Assembly (NCBI GenBank): GCA_022578965.1
Contig: MU400686.1
Coordinates: forward strand, 23,458 to 87,457
From: Xylaria sp. FL1777
Lineage: Eukaryota > Ascomycota > Sordariomycetes > Xylariales > Xylariaceae
Length of the DNA stretch: 64,000 nucleotides
Reading direction: 5' to 3'
This document shows, one piece after another, positions 13,342-25,714 of this stretch. Under the pieces are notes generated by a model that was not told the DNA's origin, searched no databases, and saw only the letters and a program-made list of their open reading frames with translations. A program made the translations under genes and the position numbers. Numbering within the stretch: the first letter of the stretch is position 1; each line of letters opens with the position of its first letter.

Positions 13342-14047
13342 TTATTTCTTTTTTTTTAGAATTATTGTTTTAACAATTTTTTATAAGTATTTTTTTTTCT
13401 TTTTTTTTTATATGTTATAATATTAAAACATATTAAAAAAACTAACTGCTTATTTAAAACAAAGCAAAAACTTATTTTTGCTTTTTTTATTAATTTTATT
13501 AGCTATAAAGTTATGTTTTGCTTTTGCTGCTTTAATTAATTATTAACGTACAAAATAACAAATAATATGTTTTATTGTTTTAAATGCGTACGTGCTAATT
13601 ACTTTTGCAATAGATTAGAAGTCTTAATTAACTTAATTAATAATATAGTTTTTAAATATTGTTGTTTTAAGAAAAAAAAAAAGCAAATAAAGCAATAGCT
13701 ATTTTTAGTTTAAAAAAAATTAAAATAAGCTTAAAATAGCTTTAATTTTGTTTTAAGCAAGTTAGCTTAGCTTTATATACAAAAATGTTTTTTAAAAGCA
13801 AAAAGTATTAAAATAGTTTAATAAAAGCTTTAGTTCTTAAATGAACTAAATAAAATAAAGCGTATTAAAAAAAAACAAAAAGCGCTAGCAAAAAAGCAAA
13901 AATAACAAAAAAAGCAAGCTAAAGCAACGCAAGCTGCTTTATTTAAGTTTAATTAAGATTTTTTAAGCGTTTTTTTTAAAGTTAACTTTTTTTTTCTAGT
14001 TTTAAGCAGTTAAAATATTAGTAATAAAACTAATTTATAATTATTTT

Positions 14048-14125
14048 AGCAGTTTTTAAGTGTTTTTTAAGTTCTTAAGTATTATTAGTATATAAGTATT
14101 TTTTTTATTTAATAAAATACTTTAG
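14048..14125 (-). pseudogene. Chromodomain at the integrase C-terminus of Gypsy A
   Basis: The minus strand reads 'LKYFIK-KKYLYTNNT-EL', where both gaps are TAA/TAG-type stops. Restoring W gives YxVKWxGY...NTWEP, the hallmark of a chromodomain, followed by an LKTA-like tail. Chromodomains at the end of Ty3/Gypsy integrases bind methylated histone H3 and steer insertion to heterochromatin. The position, between integrase and the 3' LTR, is correct. The element B counterpart is near 33292-33367. Confidence 0.82.
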
Positions 14126-14149
14126 GTTATTATTATTTTAACAGAAATC

Positions 14150-15830
14150 TAGTATACTTTTAACCTTATAAACGTTTTAATTTGTTTTTATTTTTAGTTA
14201 TGTTTTAATAAGTGTTTTAATAAGTACTAGTTCTAGTAAAAAAATATAAAAAATAAAGTAAATTTGCATATTTTTTAGTAATAACAGTTTATAGTTAATA
14301 AATAAAATAACTTTTTTAATCTTAAAAAGGTTAAGTTTTTTAAATTTTAATTTATTGCTTAGTTGTTTTGTTTTAATTTAGAAAATATTAATGTTTACAT
14401 TTTGTTTTTGTTATAGCAAATAAACCTTGTTTTTTTTTTTAAAGGTTAATTTTTTAGTTTGTTTTTTGTTATAATATACTAATATTTATTGTTATAAAAA
14501 TTAAAAGCGTAGTTATAGTTTAGCTTATAACGTTTTAATTTTTATTATAATAGTTTTTACTTAAAGTATTATAGTTAAAATAACAAGTATTTTTATTAAT
14601 GTTTTTTTTTGTTTTTTAGTAGTTGCTTGCTATTTATAAATAGCTTTATATAAAAATATGTTTATATTTTTGTTTGTTAATATATTATATAAAATTTGTG
14701 CTATTAATAATAGTTTTACTTAATTGTTTTATTAATAATTAATATAACTTTATAAATATTATTTTAATATTTAGTTTAGTTTTTTTGTTTGTTTATTTGT
14801 TTATAAGTAATAAGCAGTTAAAAACTTTAGTTTAATACTAATAAGTTTAAAAAAGCTAGTTTTAAACTTAAAAATAAACAATTTATTTTAGTTTAAAATA
14901 ATTTTTGCTAGTAGCTTATGCTTATTTAAATATTAGCGTATAAAAGCGTATGTAAGTTATTTAGCTGTTGCATTTTTTTTAAATAATAAAAAATAAGCAT
15001 ATTTAGTAAGTTTATTAATAATAACTTATATTTTATTATATTGTATTTTTATAACTAAATTAGTTAATAAAAGTAGTACTATAATAAAATTTTAAGCAAT
15101 AGTGTGCTATGCTTATTTAAGTATTTATATAAGTTATAGTAGTTTATAAAGCTTATATTAAGCTATTTTAGCTTTATTACAAATATTGCACTTTTTTATA
15201 ATAGATTTAACTATGTTTTATAGTTTTAAAAAATTGTATTTTTTTTATAATTGTTTAACTGTTTTTGTTGCTTTTTAGTGTTTATATAATAAATATTTAT
15301 AAAATCTCTTAATAAACTTGTTTTATAAAAATTCTAGTAAATAAACCTTATGTTTATATATTAACTTGTTATTTTTTGATTTTTTGTATTTTTGTAGTTA
15401 TGCTAACTTTTCTAAGTTATAAGCTTATTGTAGCTATATATTTATAAGGTTTTTAAGTATAACTTTAATTTTTAAGCTTTTATTTTTTTAAGAATATAAT
15501 ACTTAAATGTTTTTTTTTAGAATTTTAAATCCCTTTTAACTTTATTAATTAAGTATATTTGCTTAAATGTTTTTTTTTTTTTAATGTAATATATTTTAAA
15601 GTTAAACTTAAAAAAAAAAACTATTTAATTTTTATGTTGTTTAATAATCTTTTATGTAGTTATAAATTTTGTTAGGTTTTAATAATTTAAATAAATTTTA
15701 ATTAGCTTTGTAGTTTTTATAAAAAACAGTTTTTACTTTTTAAATGCTGTAATAATTATAAGCAGTTCTTTATTATATATAAAGTATTATAATACTACGT
15801 TTTATAGTGCTTTAAAATAATAAGCTATTA
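14150..15830 (-). pseudogene. Integrase remnant of Gypsy A
   Basis: On the minus strand the zinc-finger end is clear. At 15173-15190 the codons spell CNICNK, preceded by a stretch like 'FxKLxxIVKSIIKK', which matches the HHCC finger motif of Ty3/Gypsy integrases (...YV..C..C...K). The catalytic DDE core between here and the chromodomain is expected by order, but I could not pin the three residues under the RIP damage. Confidence 0.75.
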
Positions 15831-16900
15831 AGTGCTATTTTTTGTTGTTTTTTAGTTGTTTTAAAACTTCTGCAATTATATTATTTAAAGTATTTATTTT
15901 TAGCCTTTTTTTTTTCTGTGGATTAAGTAGTTTAACTATAAAGTTAAAAGTAACTTTTAGTTTTAGTTTTTTAAAAGCTTTTCGGGCTTTTTTTAAAATT
16001 AAAAAGGATTTTTTTTTATATTTTTTTTTTATATACTTTATAAAGTAAAATGCTATTTTCTTAAAGTTTTAAATTAACATTTAAACATAGTTTAAAAATT
16101 TTAATGTTTATTATATATTTATAACAGTAGCTAAGTTAAATATTTTCTAGTTTTATACTATGTTAATTTTTAACTGTTAAATTTATATTTGTTTTAAAGT
16201 AATTATAAATCCTAAAAAGTTAATTTTTTATATATACTATATATACCTTTTTGTATTAAATTGTAATTTTGTTTGTTTAAATATTTTTAATACTTAAGTT
16301 ATATGTTTTTTGTGTTTTTTTAGTGTTTTAAAGTAAATTAAAATATTATTTAAATAAATAAACATAAACTTGTTTAAAAACTTCTGTAAAATTATTATTA
16401 TTATATGTTAAAAGCTAGCTAGTATATTTTGTAGTTTTTATAGCATAATTATGTATTTATATAGTTTATATATTGTTTATATAGCAGTTTTCTATTTTTT
16501 TTCTTTAGCTATTTTAATAATATAATATTTATTTAAAATATTAACTGTTATAAACTATTTTGCTTAACTAATGTTTTTTTTTATAGTTACTAGCAAAGTA
16601 AAAAAGTATTTATTTATAATAATAATTACATTTAATAGTTAATAATTAATTATTACTTATTATATTAGTTTTTTTTTTTTATTAATTAGTTGTTTTTTAT
16701 TTTTTATTTTAAGTATTAGTACTATAAGATATTTAGCAAATAACTAAAATTTTTTTAGAAATTTTTTTGCTAGATTTTTCTAAATGTATTTTTATAAAGC
16801 GTTTGTTTTATTTAAGCTTATGTAATATATTTAATAAAGCTTTAATTAATATTTTTTTTTAATAAAAATATAATAATTTTATAAGCTATATTTAAGAAGT
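15830..16900 (-). pseudogene. Reverse transcriptase and RNase H remnant of Gypsy A
   Basis: Minus-strand reading gives the Gypsy palm: 'ASFQHII...' then 'FLNKFMFIYLNNILIYFKT' over 16325-16432. The catalytic box YLDD (16345-16356) is YLNN, both aspartates lost by G-to-A changes. RNase H begins near 15960-15842 with 'KINTLNNIIAEVLKQ', matching 'EIDTSDNAIAGVLSQ'. The domain order reverse transcriptase then RNase H is standard. Element B carries the same box at 35591-35602 with the same loss. Confidence 0.9.
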
Positions 16901-18849
16901 TTTTTTTTTTTTTTTTTTTTGAATAGTTTATAAAATTTATAATATACTTTTAGTATTTTGTTTAAGATTTTTTTTGCAATTTTTCTAATTTTTTTGCTTT
17001 GTTTTTTACTTTTTTAATTAATAGTTTTTACTTTTTATTAAATTAAAAAATTACTAATTTTTAGCTATAATATTCTTAAAATAATGTTATAATTAAATAT
17101 ATTAACAATATTTAATATAATTTGTTTTTTATGTTTTTATATAAATATATTAAAAAGTTTAGTTTTTTTAAGTATATAACTGTTATTATAGCTAGAAGTA
17201 CTTTTATTAAATCTTTTAATTTTTTGGAATTTTTGTTTATATTTTTAAAAAATTTTATTTTGTTTTATTACTTTAAATAAAATTATATTAGCTTATGCTT
17301 TTAAATTAATTAAAATATTATACTTTTTTTTTTAATATATAAGTTTAACTTTAAATTAGTTTTGCTAGTTATTGCATTAAACTTTACGTAAGGCTTTAGT
17401 TTTTTTAGCTACTTGCTGCTTTTTTAGCGAATATTTATTTTGTTTTTTGATTTTTTTTTGTAAAATGTTTAAGTGCTTATTTTATTTTGCACTTTAGATA
17501 TTATTATACTTTGTTTTGTTTTTACTTTTAATTAAGCTTTAAATTATAGTTTTTAAGCTTTTTTGCTTTTAGCAACTATTTTTTAATATAATTATGCTTT
17601 AATTAGCTAGTAATATTTATAGCAGTTATTTTTACATTTTTTTAAAATAGTATTATAAATATAGTTAAAATTTTTTTTAAATATTACAAATCTTTGTAAA
17701 TCTTTATAGTAAACTATAGTTATAATTAACCATTTTAATTCATAAAAGTTCTGTATTTTTATTTTTGCAATTTGTTTAAAAAACTAATTATTCTTTAGTT
17801 TATTAAGTAAATATTAATAATAATAGTATACTATATAGCAATTTTATAGTACTTTATTATGTTTTAAATTTTTTAGGCGTAAAATATTATTATTATTTTT
17901 TATTATAGTTTTGTTATAGTAATAACTTTTAATAATTAATTAAATTATTAGTTTTAGTTTTTAAAACATATTAGTTTTTATGCTAATTATTAATGCTTTT
18001 TTGTTTTATTACATTTAAAGCAGTTTAAGCTATAAAAATACTTCATTTATTTTTATTAGTTTTTTTTTTATAGTATTTTTTATAGCTTTTAATTTTATTT
18101 ATTTTTGCTTTAAAGTTTTATAAGTTTTGTTTTTTTAAGTTTATTTAGCAACTAAGTGTTTTAGTAGTTTATAATTAGTTTAATAACTATATTATTTATA
18201 ATTATAGTTTTGTTTTTTTAAACATAACTTTTCTTTAAGCTACATTTTAAGCTTTAATAGTTTAAAGTTTTTATAGTTTTATAAGTTTGCTAACTACGTT
18301 AATTTATTACTTTTTATTGTTTGCTATTTTTAATTAAACTATTTTTTTAGGTTATATACTAAATAACTTTAATTGTTTATATAGCAAATATATTTTTTTA
18401 TAATTTGTTTTAATAATTATAAAGCTTTTAAATAATATTTATATGCTTATTTATTTTAACTTATATAAATAAAGCATTTAAATTTGTTTAATGTAATACT
18501 TTTGTTTTAACTTAAAATAGCAACTTTATATTTTTGCTTTAAAAATGTATTTTTTAAATTGTTTTATTGTTTTTTGTTATTTTAAACTTTTATAACTTGT
18601 ATTTTTTTCTTAGGTTAAGAAATTTTTCCTTTTTTATAGCTTTTTTTTTTGTTCTTTTTTTTAGATTAGCATTGTTTTTAAAAGTGTTCTTTTTTTTTGC
18701 AGTTATAATATTTAATTTTAGATATATTTTAAAGTTATTATTTCTGAACTTTATTAATTTGTTTAAATCTTTATTTAATACTTTTTTAAGTATTTTTTTT
18801 CTTGTTTTTTTTAGTTCTTTTAGTTTTAAAGTACTAGTTAAATAATTAT

Positions 18850-19800
18850 TAATTAATTATAATAGCTTTATTAATATATATATTAATTTTTACTAGTTTA
18901 TTTATTTTATATAGTTTGTTTTAAACTTAAGTTTTAAGTTTACTATAAAATAAATAAAATAATGCAAGCTTAAGCAATTTTAAGATTGCTACTAATTATT
19001 TAAACTTTATAGCATAATTTGCTGCTACTTTTGTTTGTTTTAAGCAGTAAAATGCTTTTTTTGCGTGTTTTGCTTTTTAGGTATTTTTAAATAGTGCTTT
19101 TATTTAATTTTTAAACTTAATATAGTTCTTAAAAATTTCTTTTATTTCTAGCTTAAGGTTAATTAACTTGTTAGCTTTTAGGAAATCTTTTAAAATAAGT
19201 TAAAACTATTTTAGTACTTTTTTTAACAAGAATTATAAAATAATTATTACTTTTTAGTTCTTTTTTGTAATAATAATAAAGTGCTATTTTAAATAAAGTT
19301 TAGCATAAATTAAAAAGGCTTTTATATTTATAGATTTATTATAAAGCTTTAAAGCAATAAGTTTAAAACCTTTAATGTTTAGCATTCTTAATATTATAAA
19401 TAATTTTAATAGTAAAAGTAGTAATAGTAGTAAAAGGTTAGGTTTTTTATTTTAAGTTATTATTTTAGGTGTAATAGTAGTAAAAATAAGCGTTAGGTTT
19501 ACTAGTAGTAATATTAGTGTTAATTATAGTATAATTACTTGTTTAAAGCCTTAATTTATTATAATAGCAGTTATTATTGCTGCTTTAATTATTATAGCTA
19601 GTATTTATGCTAGTTTAAAAGTTATAACGCTTAGTATTTAAGCTATTTTTTAAGTTAAAGCAATTAGTTTACTTTATAGTGCTAGTATTAACGTTAGTTT
19701 TTTTTTATTACTACTGCTTAACTTTTTTTCTTTTATTACTGCTTTTTTTTTAATAAAAGTAGCTAATAAAAATGTTAAGGTTTATTATTTTAGTACGTTA
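18850..19800 (-). pseudogene. Gag capsid remnant of Gypsy A
   Basis: On the minus strand, 19182-19208 reads stop-F-stop-L-I-L-K-D-F. Restoring W, Q and P gives WFQPILEDF, the conserved capsid block of fungal Ty3/Gypsy Gag. About 90 bases upstream on the same strand lies 'KAFLxYAKLYLK', matching the FLxQxxLYLx block. The equivalent capsid block is at 38428-38454 in element B and at 63147-63173 (plus strand) in element D. Confidence 0.8.
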
Positions 19801-20050
19801 TTAGTTCTAAAAGTCTTTAAGATTTTTAAACTTAACTTTTAACTTTTTATTTTTAGTAGTATAACTTAAATTTAGTTTTATTAGTTATTAAGTAAAGTTT
19901 ATTTACGTAATGCTATTTAGCATTTTTGTTTTTTAAATATTTTTTTAGTATATTTTTAAGAGTTTATTTTATAAATCGTTTGTTATTTAACTCTTTATAC
20001 TAATATTTGTTTTTATATATTAGGTTTTATTAATTAAAGAGCTATTAAAG

Positions 20051-20545
20051 TATAATAAACTTATTATATATTAATATAACAGGTTTGCTTTTGGAGTTTT
20101 AATTTGCAAGTAATAATAAAATCTTTAATAGTAGTTCGTTAAGAAAGTTTTTAGGGTACTTTTATTACTATGCATTAATAAAGGTTTTAAAAGATTAAAA
20201 GTAATAAGTATATTAGTGTTTAGTAGTTATAAAAAAATTAATAGCTAAAAAACTAAAACTAAATAAATAACTAAATACAAGAAGTATATAATTATATAAA
20301 CAAAAAAAAAGTAAAAAAAGTAGTAACTTTTTTTAAATTACTACAAGTTTAGTAAGCACTAAATTACTGTAAGCTTAATAAGCTTTAGATTACTATAAGC
20401 TTAGTAAGCTTTAAATTACTATAAGCTTAGTAAGCTAGGTAAATCGTTACATAACTTCGGCTTTAGCTAGCAAAAAAAGAGGTGCATAATATATATAAAA
20501 GCATTAAGCCGCTCTAAAAACCACCCCTGTGCTAATTTCGTAACA
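20051..20545 (-). repeat. Right LTR of Gypsy A (5' LTR on the minus strand)
   Basis: 495 bp, starting tataataaac (from TGTAACGGAC) and ending GTAACA, followed by ttaaa. Its last 100 bases are much less mutated than those of the left LTR, keeping CCACCCCTGTGC and TTTCGTAACA. Confidence 0.93.
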
Positions 20546-21099
20546 TTAAACTAAAGCTTTATATTTTAAAGCTATATTTACTAAAAAAGCTTTTTTTATT
20601 TAAATAGTTATATTTTTACATATATAAATAACTATAAGCTTAAAGAAATTAAAAGATTTAAAAGCTTTTAAAAAGCTAAAAAACTTTATTTAAAAAGTTT
20701 AAAAAAAAACCTTAAATATTATATAATTATAAAGCAATTAAAAGCAAAAAAGCTTATAAATTTTTAATAGTTAATAAAGAAATCCTTAGTTTGCTATAAA
20801 AACAAAATTTATCTATTTTTTAAAAAAGGTATACATTTTTAATTTATTAAGCTATATTATAATAATTTTTTAGCTAAATATTTTAGCTAAAGCTATACTT
20901 TAAAACTGCTATAATAAAAGTTTTATTAAAGCAATATAAAATTAAATATTAAAAATATATATATAAAGCTATATAATTTGCTTTAAAACTAAAGCAAAAT
21001 ATTACTAAAAATATAGTAAACTTAACGCTTAATGTTATAGTTTAAACACTAAGAAGTTAAAAAACCAGTTGTTAATTAAAAATAAACTAGCTAAAAAGT

Positions 21100-21139
21100 C
21101 GTTTATAAATAATGTTTAGCTAAACATTATTTATAAACG
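21100..21139. repeat. 40-bp perfect palindrome
   Basis: Each half reads CGTTTATAAATAATGTTTAG towards a central AGCT, and the second half is its exact reverse complement. Related half-sites (GTTTATAAACA, TTTATAAATAGCGTTTATAAA) follow to about 21225. It could be two abutting terminal inverted repeats of a lost DNA transposon, or a replication or cruciform structure. Confidence 0.85.
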
Positions 21140-21413
21140 TTATTTTAGAACGCTATTTTAGAACAGTGTTTATAAACAGTGTTTTAAAGCAAGATATTAT
21201 TTATAAATAGCGTTTATAAATAACTTAACATTTGCTGCTTTTATAAAAAAAGATAATGTTTTTATTGTTTGCTTAGTTTTTATACTTATATATAATATTG
21301 TTTTTTTTGTAATATGCTTTAAAAAATAGTTTATATGCAGTTATATTTTTTTTATAGCGTTTTAAAAACAATTTTTTTTTTCCTAAAACAACGTTTTAAA
21401 GATAATCTTTTTT

Positions 21414-21470
21414 AAAACAATGTTTTTAAAACAATGTTTTTTAAACAATGTTTTTTAAACAATGTTTTTA
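21414..21470. repeat. 14-15-bp tandem repeat, four units
   Basis: Four adjacent copies of AAACAATGTTTTT(T). They lie 280 bp from the 40-bp palindrome. No function is evident. Confidence 0.8.
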
Positions 21471-23081
21471 TAATAATATCTTTAAACAACATTTCTATAG
21501 GATTAACTTTTTCTAAAATAGCTTTTTGCAGAATAACTTCTTATAAAACAGCGTTTTATTAAGCAATATAGTTAAACGGATTAAGTTATTAAAGTTTTAT
21601 TGCGCATATGTTTATGTTTTAATAAACGGTTTTTTTTTAATATTTTTTTAAAGTTTATACTACTTTTTGCTTTGTTTTTTGTTTTAAGCAGCAGTATATA
21701 AACATAAATAATTAAAATAAGTTAAACCTTTTGTTTTTTTTTTTGAAGTTTAAAGCTAAGCGTAAACTAAATGTTTTTTTTTTTTTAGCGCGAGCTACTA
21801 TTAGAAAAATCTTGCTATTATTAAATAAGCTAATGTAAATATTATTAAACGATTATTAGCTTTAATAACTATTACGTTAAAGCGTTTTTTTTAACGCTTG
21901 CGTATTAAAGGCTTGTTTAATGCTTTATTAAATGCGTTTGTTTTTAGTATTATTAAAAGTAGAAATTTCGTTTATAGCTTTAGTAAGCAAAGCTTTAGTA
22001 GTATTATTATCTTTGTTGTTTTTAAAAATATTGTTTTTATTACTATAGTATTTAACGTAAAAAATAGCATAACGTTTTATAGCTAACGTTATTTTGCTTT
22101 TTATTGCTTTTTTAAATTTATAAGTTCTTAAATCTATATCTAAGCTAGTTTAGATATTTTTTTATAGCTTGTTTATTATTATAATTATAAGTTATATGCT
22201 ATTAAGTTTTAAGTTAGCTTTTTTTAATTTTTGTGTTTATATAAGTTAAAATGCTATATAGCTTTGCAGCTAAAATTTAGCTAATAAAGTCTATTGTTTT
22301 ACTTAGTACTACTATATGCTATAAAGTAACTATTTTTGCTTTTAAATAAACTAAGTTATAAGCAGTTTAACTATTGCTGTTTTTATTAAGGTAGCATTAT
22401 AGTAGCTTTAAAGTAATGTTTATAACATTATTATTAAACGTGTTAAATAAATCCTTTATATCGTTATTATTGTTTTAAAGTTTTTATAGTTTAAAGCGTT
22501 TTATATAACGTTTAATAAGCGTTGCGATTTTTTTAAAATAATAATATTAATATTTTAGTATTTATACAACGTTATTAAAAACTACTAAAAAAACAAATCT
22601 AGTTTACATAAATAAATATTTAATAGTATTAAGCAAAGTGCTAAATTTATGTTTTACACTTTTATAAATTTGTAGTGCTTTTATTTTTTTTTTGTTAAAA
22701 TTTTAAAAGATCTTTTTAAGAGTTTAAAAGTAAGCTTTTTGTGCTTACGTAAAATTGCTTTTAGTTTTTTTTTTATTTGTATATATAGCTAGGTTTTAAA
22801 AAGTTATTAATAAAATAAAATTATTGCTAGGTTTTTTATTAATTTTTTTATAAATAATATTTTTTAAATAAAATAACAATTAATAATGTTGCTTTAATAT
22901 TAAATAAGCATAATAGCATTTTTAACTAATTTAGAATTAATTACTTTATTTAAGCAATTTGCGTAATAGTTATATAACTTAGTTTTTAGTTTACTACTAA
23001 AACTTTTCTATTGTTTAATTAAATGCAAAATTTGCTAATATTTGTTTTTAAAGCTTTATATAGCTTTAATAATACTTTTAT

Positions 23082-23368
23082 TATTAAAATAACTAATTAT
23101 TGGTTATAACTTTTATATATAGTACATATAATAAGTTTTGCACAAAAACCACTTTGTGTAAAGGCTATTATATAAACTAAAGTAATTTTAGTGTTAGCTT
23201 AGCTTATATGCTAGCAAAGTTTTTATATATAAAAAAGAACCTTTGCTTTATATAAACTTTTTTTTCTTTTAAACATATAAAACATAAATAGCTTATAATA
23301 TAAAAATTATTATACTTTGTTTTAATATATATATATTAAACATATAATTATATAAAGCTTATTTAATA
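23082..23368 (+). repeat. 5' LTR of Copia E2
   Basis: 287 bp, same length as both E1 LTRs, beginning tattaaaataa and ending aata. The following 100 bases (to 23472) match the start of the E1 internal region, including the altered primer-binding site. Confidence 0.92.
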
Positions 23369-23472
23369 TTAATTAATAGTTATATTTATATTTTTAATTT
23401 ACTTATAATAAACTATAAATTAGCTAAAATAATAACAAAATTATATAATATATTTTTATTTTAACTTATTAA

Positions 23473-23758
23473 TATTATACGTTAAGCTATCTTAAAAAAC
23501 AAAGCTTTATTTAAAAAGCTAGATTTATATTAAAATCTAAGTATAAAAAAAGAAAAAGCTATTCTATAAAGTAGTTTGTAAAAAGTAGCTAAATAGCCAA
23601 ATTATAGTATATATAACCAATAAGTAGTTTATACACTATTAAGTAATCCATATATATACATAAACTAGCTTAGCTATATTAAAGTGTAGCGCAGTTACAT
23701 TTATTTAGCTATATTAAAACATAAAGCTATAAAGCCATTAATCACTATACCGTAACTA
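23473..23758 (-). repeat. Left LTR of Gypsy H (3' LTR on the minus strand)
   Basis: 286 bp, matching 30089-30374 with mainly C/T and G/A differences. It ends CCGTAACTA next to the C8 tract. Confidence 0.88.
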
Positions 23759-23768
23759 CCCCCCCCTT
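23759..23768 (-). other. Polypurine tract of Gypsy H
   Basis: CCCCCCCCTT on the plus strand, AAGGGGGGGG on the minus strand, directly against the 3' LTR. It is the plus-strand primer for reverse transcription and fixes the orientation. It is an unusually intact G run in this AT-rich window. Confidence 0.85.
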
Positions 23769-24079
23769 AAAAAAAAAAATGCTGCTTACATAGTTTAAAC
23801 AATTAGTCTTTAACTGCTTTTTAGCCAAAAAAAAAATAGCCTTAAGTATTTGCTTGTTGGCTTTAGTTAAAGCCCTTATTTAATTATGCTACTAAACAAG
23901 TTTTTTTACACGTTAAACTCTTAATTGTTTGTTTTATATTATTACCTTTATATAAATATAAGCCTTTTTTCTCTTCTTAATTATTTATACTTCCTTTTTT
24001 GTATAACTTTTTCTTTAGCTGCTATTGCCCTATTGTTGTTAAAATATAGCTCATTAAACTAATTGTTTTTTATAGCTTG

Positions 24080-24200
24080 TAGCTATATTTTTAATCGCAC
24101 TGAAAGTCCTATAAAGTTAGGGTTAACCTCGTAAAATTCCTTTAAAACTTTTACACTATTTTTAAAGTTTTCTGCAAAATACCATTCGTTATTTAAGTTT
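24080..24200 (-). pseudogene. Chromodomain tail of Gypsy H
   Basis: Minus-strand reading gives 'EWYFAENFKNSVKVLKEFY' followed by 'EVNPNFIGLSVRLK'. This matches the chromodomain C-terminal motif of fungal Gypsy elements: W.PAxxFKNxxxxLxxFHxxNPxxPGPPxxL. The position between integrase and the 3' LTR is as expected. The reading frame is nearly intact over this stretch, one of the best preserved pieces in the window. Confidence 0.85.
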
Positions 24201-24249
24201 TATCCCTTTTAATTCACCTAATATTACAGCTTCTAGTAATATAATTAAA

Positions 24250-25700
24250 AAGCTTGTATTTTTTTTACTACAAACTTTTTTTTACTTTTAGGTTTAATTA
24301 CTTTGCCTTTAAAGTTCTTAAACATTTATTTAAGCAAAGAATTATTTAAGTACTTATGTAAGCAGTTAGTATAATAAATATTCTTTATTTTTTATAACTT
24401 AAAAACTTTAAATATATATAATTTATTGTTTTTAAACAAGATTTTAAACTTTTGTTATATTATAAAAAAGTTAAGTTTATTAAAAAGCCTATTAATTTTC
24501 TATAACTATTGTTTCTTTAAAATAAACATATAGTTGCTAACGTTAAAATTAAAGTTATATTATAACTAGTTAGCAAAACAAATTATTTTATCTTAAGTTT
24601 AAGTTAAGTATACTTTTGTAATATTAACAAATTCTTTAATCTTTTATGCTTTTTTTTATGCTTTTTTTTATAGCTCCTTTTTTTTTTTAAGCAGCTTGTT
24701 TAGCTTTTTTATAGCTATATAGTTCTCTTAATTAAAGTAAAATAACATAAAAAAGCCCATTTCTACTTCGTAAAAAAATAGTCCTATAAACTTATATAAT
24801 ATTGCAGCTTATATATAATCTATAGTAAAAAGTCTTTTAAACTAATCGTTTTAATAATAATTCATATAAAAGCATAAATGCTAGTTTAAATATTTATTTA
24901 TAATTTTTGCTTACTTTACTATTTTATAATAGCTTATTAAAGCTAAAACATAAATAACTTTTATTAGTTTGCATAACTTATTTATAAATGCTAATATAAA
25001 CTAAAGCCTATAATTTAAAGTAATAGTTATAAAAACATTAAACACTTTAAAAAAACCTTTATAATACATTTTTGCAACATTTTTTATAGTTATATACATT
25101 ATATAAAAAATTGTCTAAGTATGTTTTCCTAGTTAGTTTACTATTACTAGTGCGTTATTATACCTATATTTATTCTTAAGCATTTATTTAAAGTTTATTA
25201 CCAAGTAGCACTACACTTAGTCTAAAATAAAAAACAGCTATAGTTTATTAGAAGTTTTATCTTAAAATACTTTTATAAAACAGCAACCTATATAATTAAC
25301 AACGTACTTATTATAGTTCTTTTTTAGTTTAGGCCATTAATAACATTAAGCTACTAATTATTGCATTTTAGTTTATTTAAAGTAAACTATAAACATCCCT
25401 TTATATATTTCCTTAATTAATTAAGTGCATAAAAGCAAGTAATTAAAAACAATCAGTTAACCTTTATAAGTAATTAAACCATTTTTTACTTTTTAAAAGT
25501 TATTTATAGTAATAATAGTTGCTTTTTAGTAATAAATTATTATATTAAAGTCTTTACAGTTTTCCTATAGTATATAAGCTATTAATTAAGCATTTTAAAG
25601 TACCTTTTTAACACATAATAATAACACAGCTTGTTTTTTTTAAACAAATGCAGTCCAAATAATTAATTAAAACAAAATAAAATGCTAGTAAGCTTTCTTT
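24250..25700 (-). pseudogene. Integrase region of Gypsy H, degenerate
   Basis: This lies between the RNase H remnant and the chromodomain. By the Ty3/Gypsy order it must be the integrase. The strand is AT-rich with many stops. I did not securely place the HHCC finger or DDE core, so the call rests on position. Confidence 0.6.
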
Positions 25701-25714
25701 TTTACCTGTTATAT

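Larger units (their letters stand above)
12847..20545 (-). mobile_element. Ty3/Gypsy chromovirus A, complete but RIP-degraded
   Basis: Two 495-bp LTRs (12847-13341 and 20051-20545) bound a 7.7-kb element with perfect 5-bp duplications ttaaa (12842-12846 and 20546-20550). The coding order on the minus strand, from right to left, is gag, reverse transcriptase, RNase H, integrase zinc finger and chromodomain, which is the Ty3/Gypsy chromovirus order. All frames carry many stops, and the catalytic aspartates of the reverse transcriptase are changed. The body is closely related to element B (32082) and to D (50178). Confidence 0.95.
20546..23081. other. Unclassified AT-rich DNA with palindromes
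   Basis: No known element could be assigned. From 20546 to 21050 it is plain AT-rich DNA. From 21060 to 21480 it holds the palindrome and tandem array described separately. From about 21700 to 22150 it is richer in CpG (GCG, ACG) than the neighbouring elements and has a fairly open 62-codon plus-strand frame (21898-22086) and an open minus-strand frame over the same bases. Neither resembles a protein I recognise. The rest is degraded. Confidence 0.55.

Noticed and set aside
15842..16048. 68-codon plus-strand frame
   Set aside because: Antisense to the Gypsy A RNase H region.
18567..18845. 92-codon plus-strand open frame, repeated at 37843-38091
   Set aside because: It lies antisense to the Gag of Gypsy A and B. 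It is open because RIP makes stops mainly in the sense frame; the F/L-rich product is the complement of the lysine-rich Gag.
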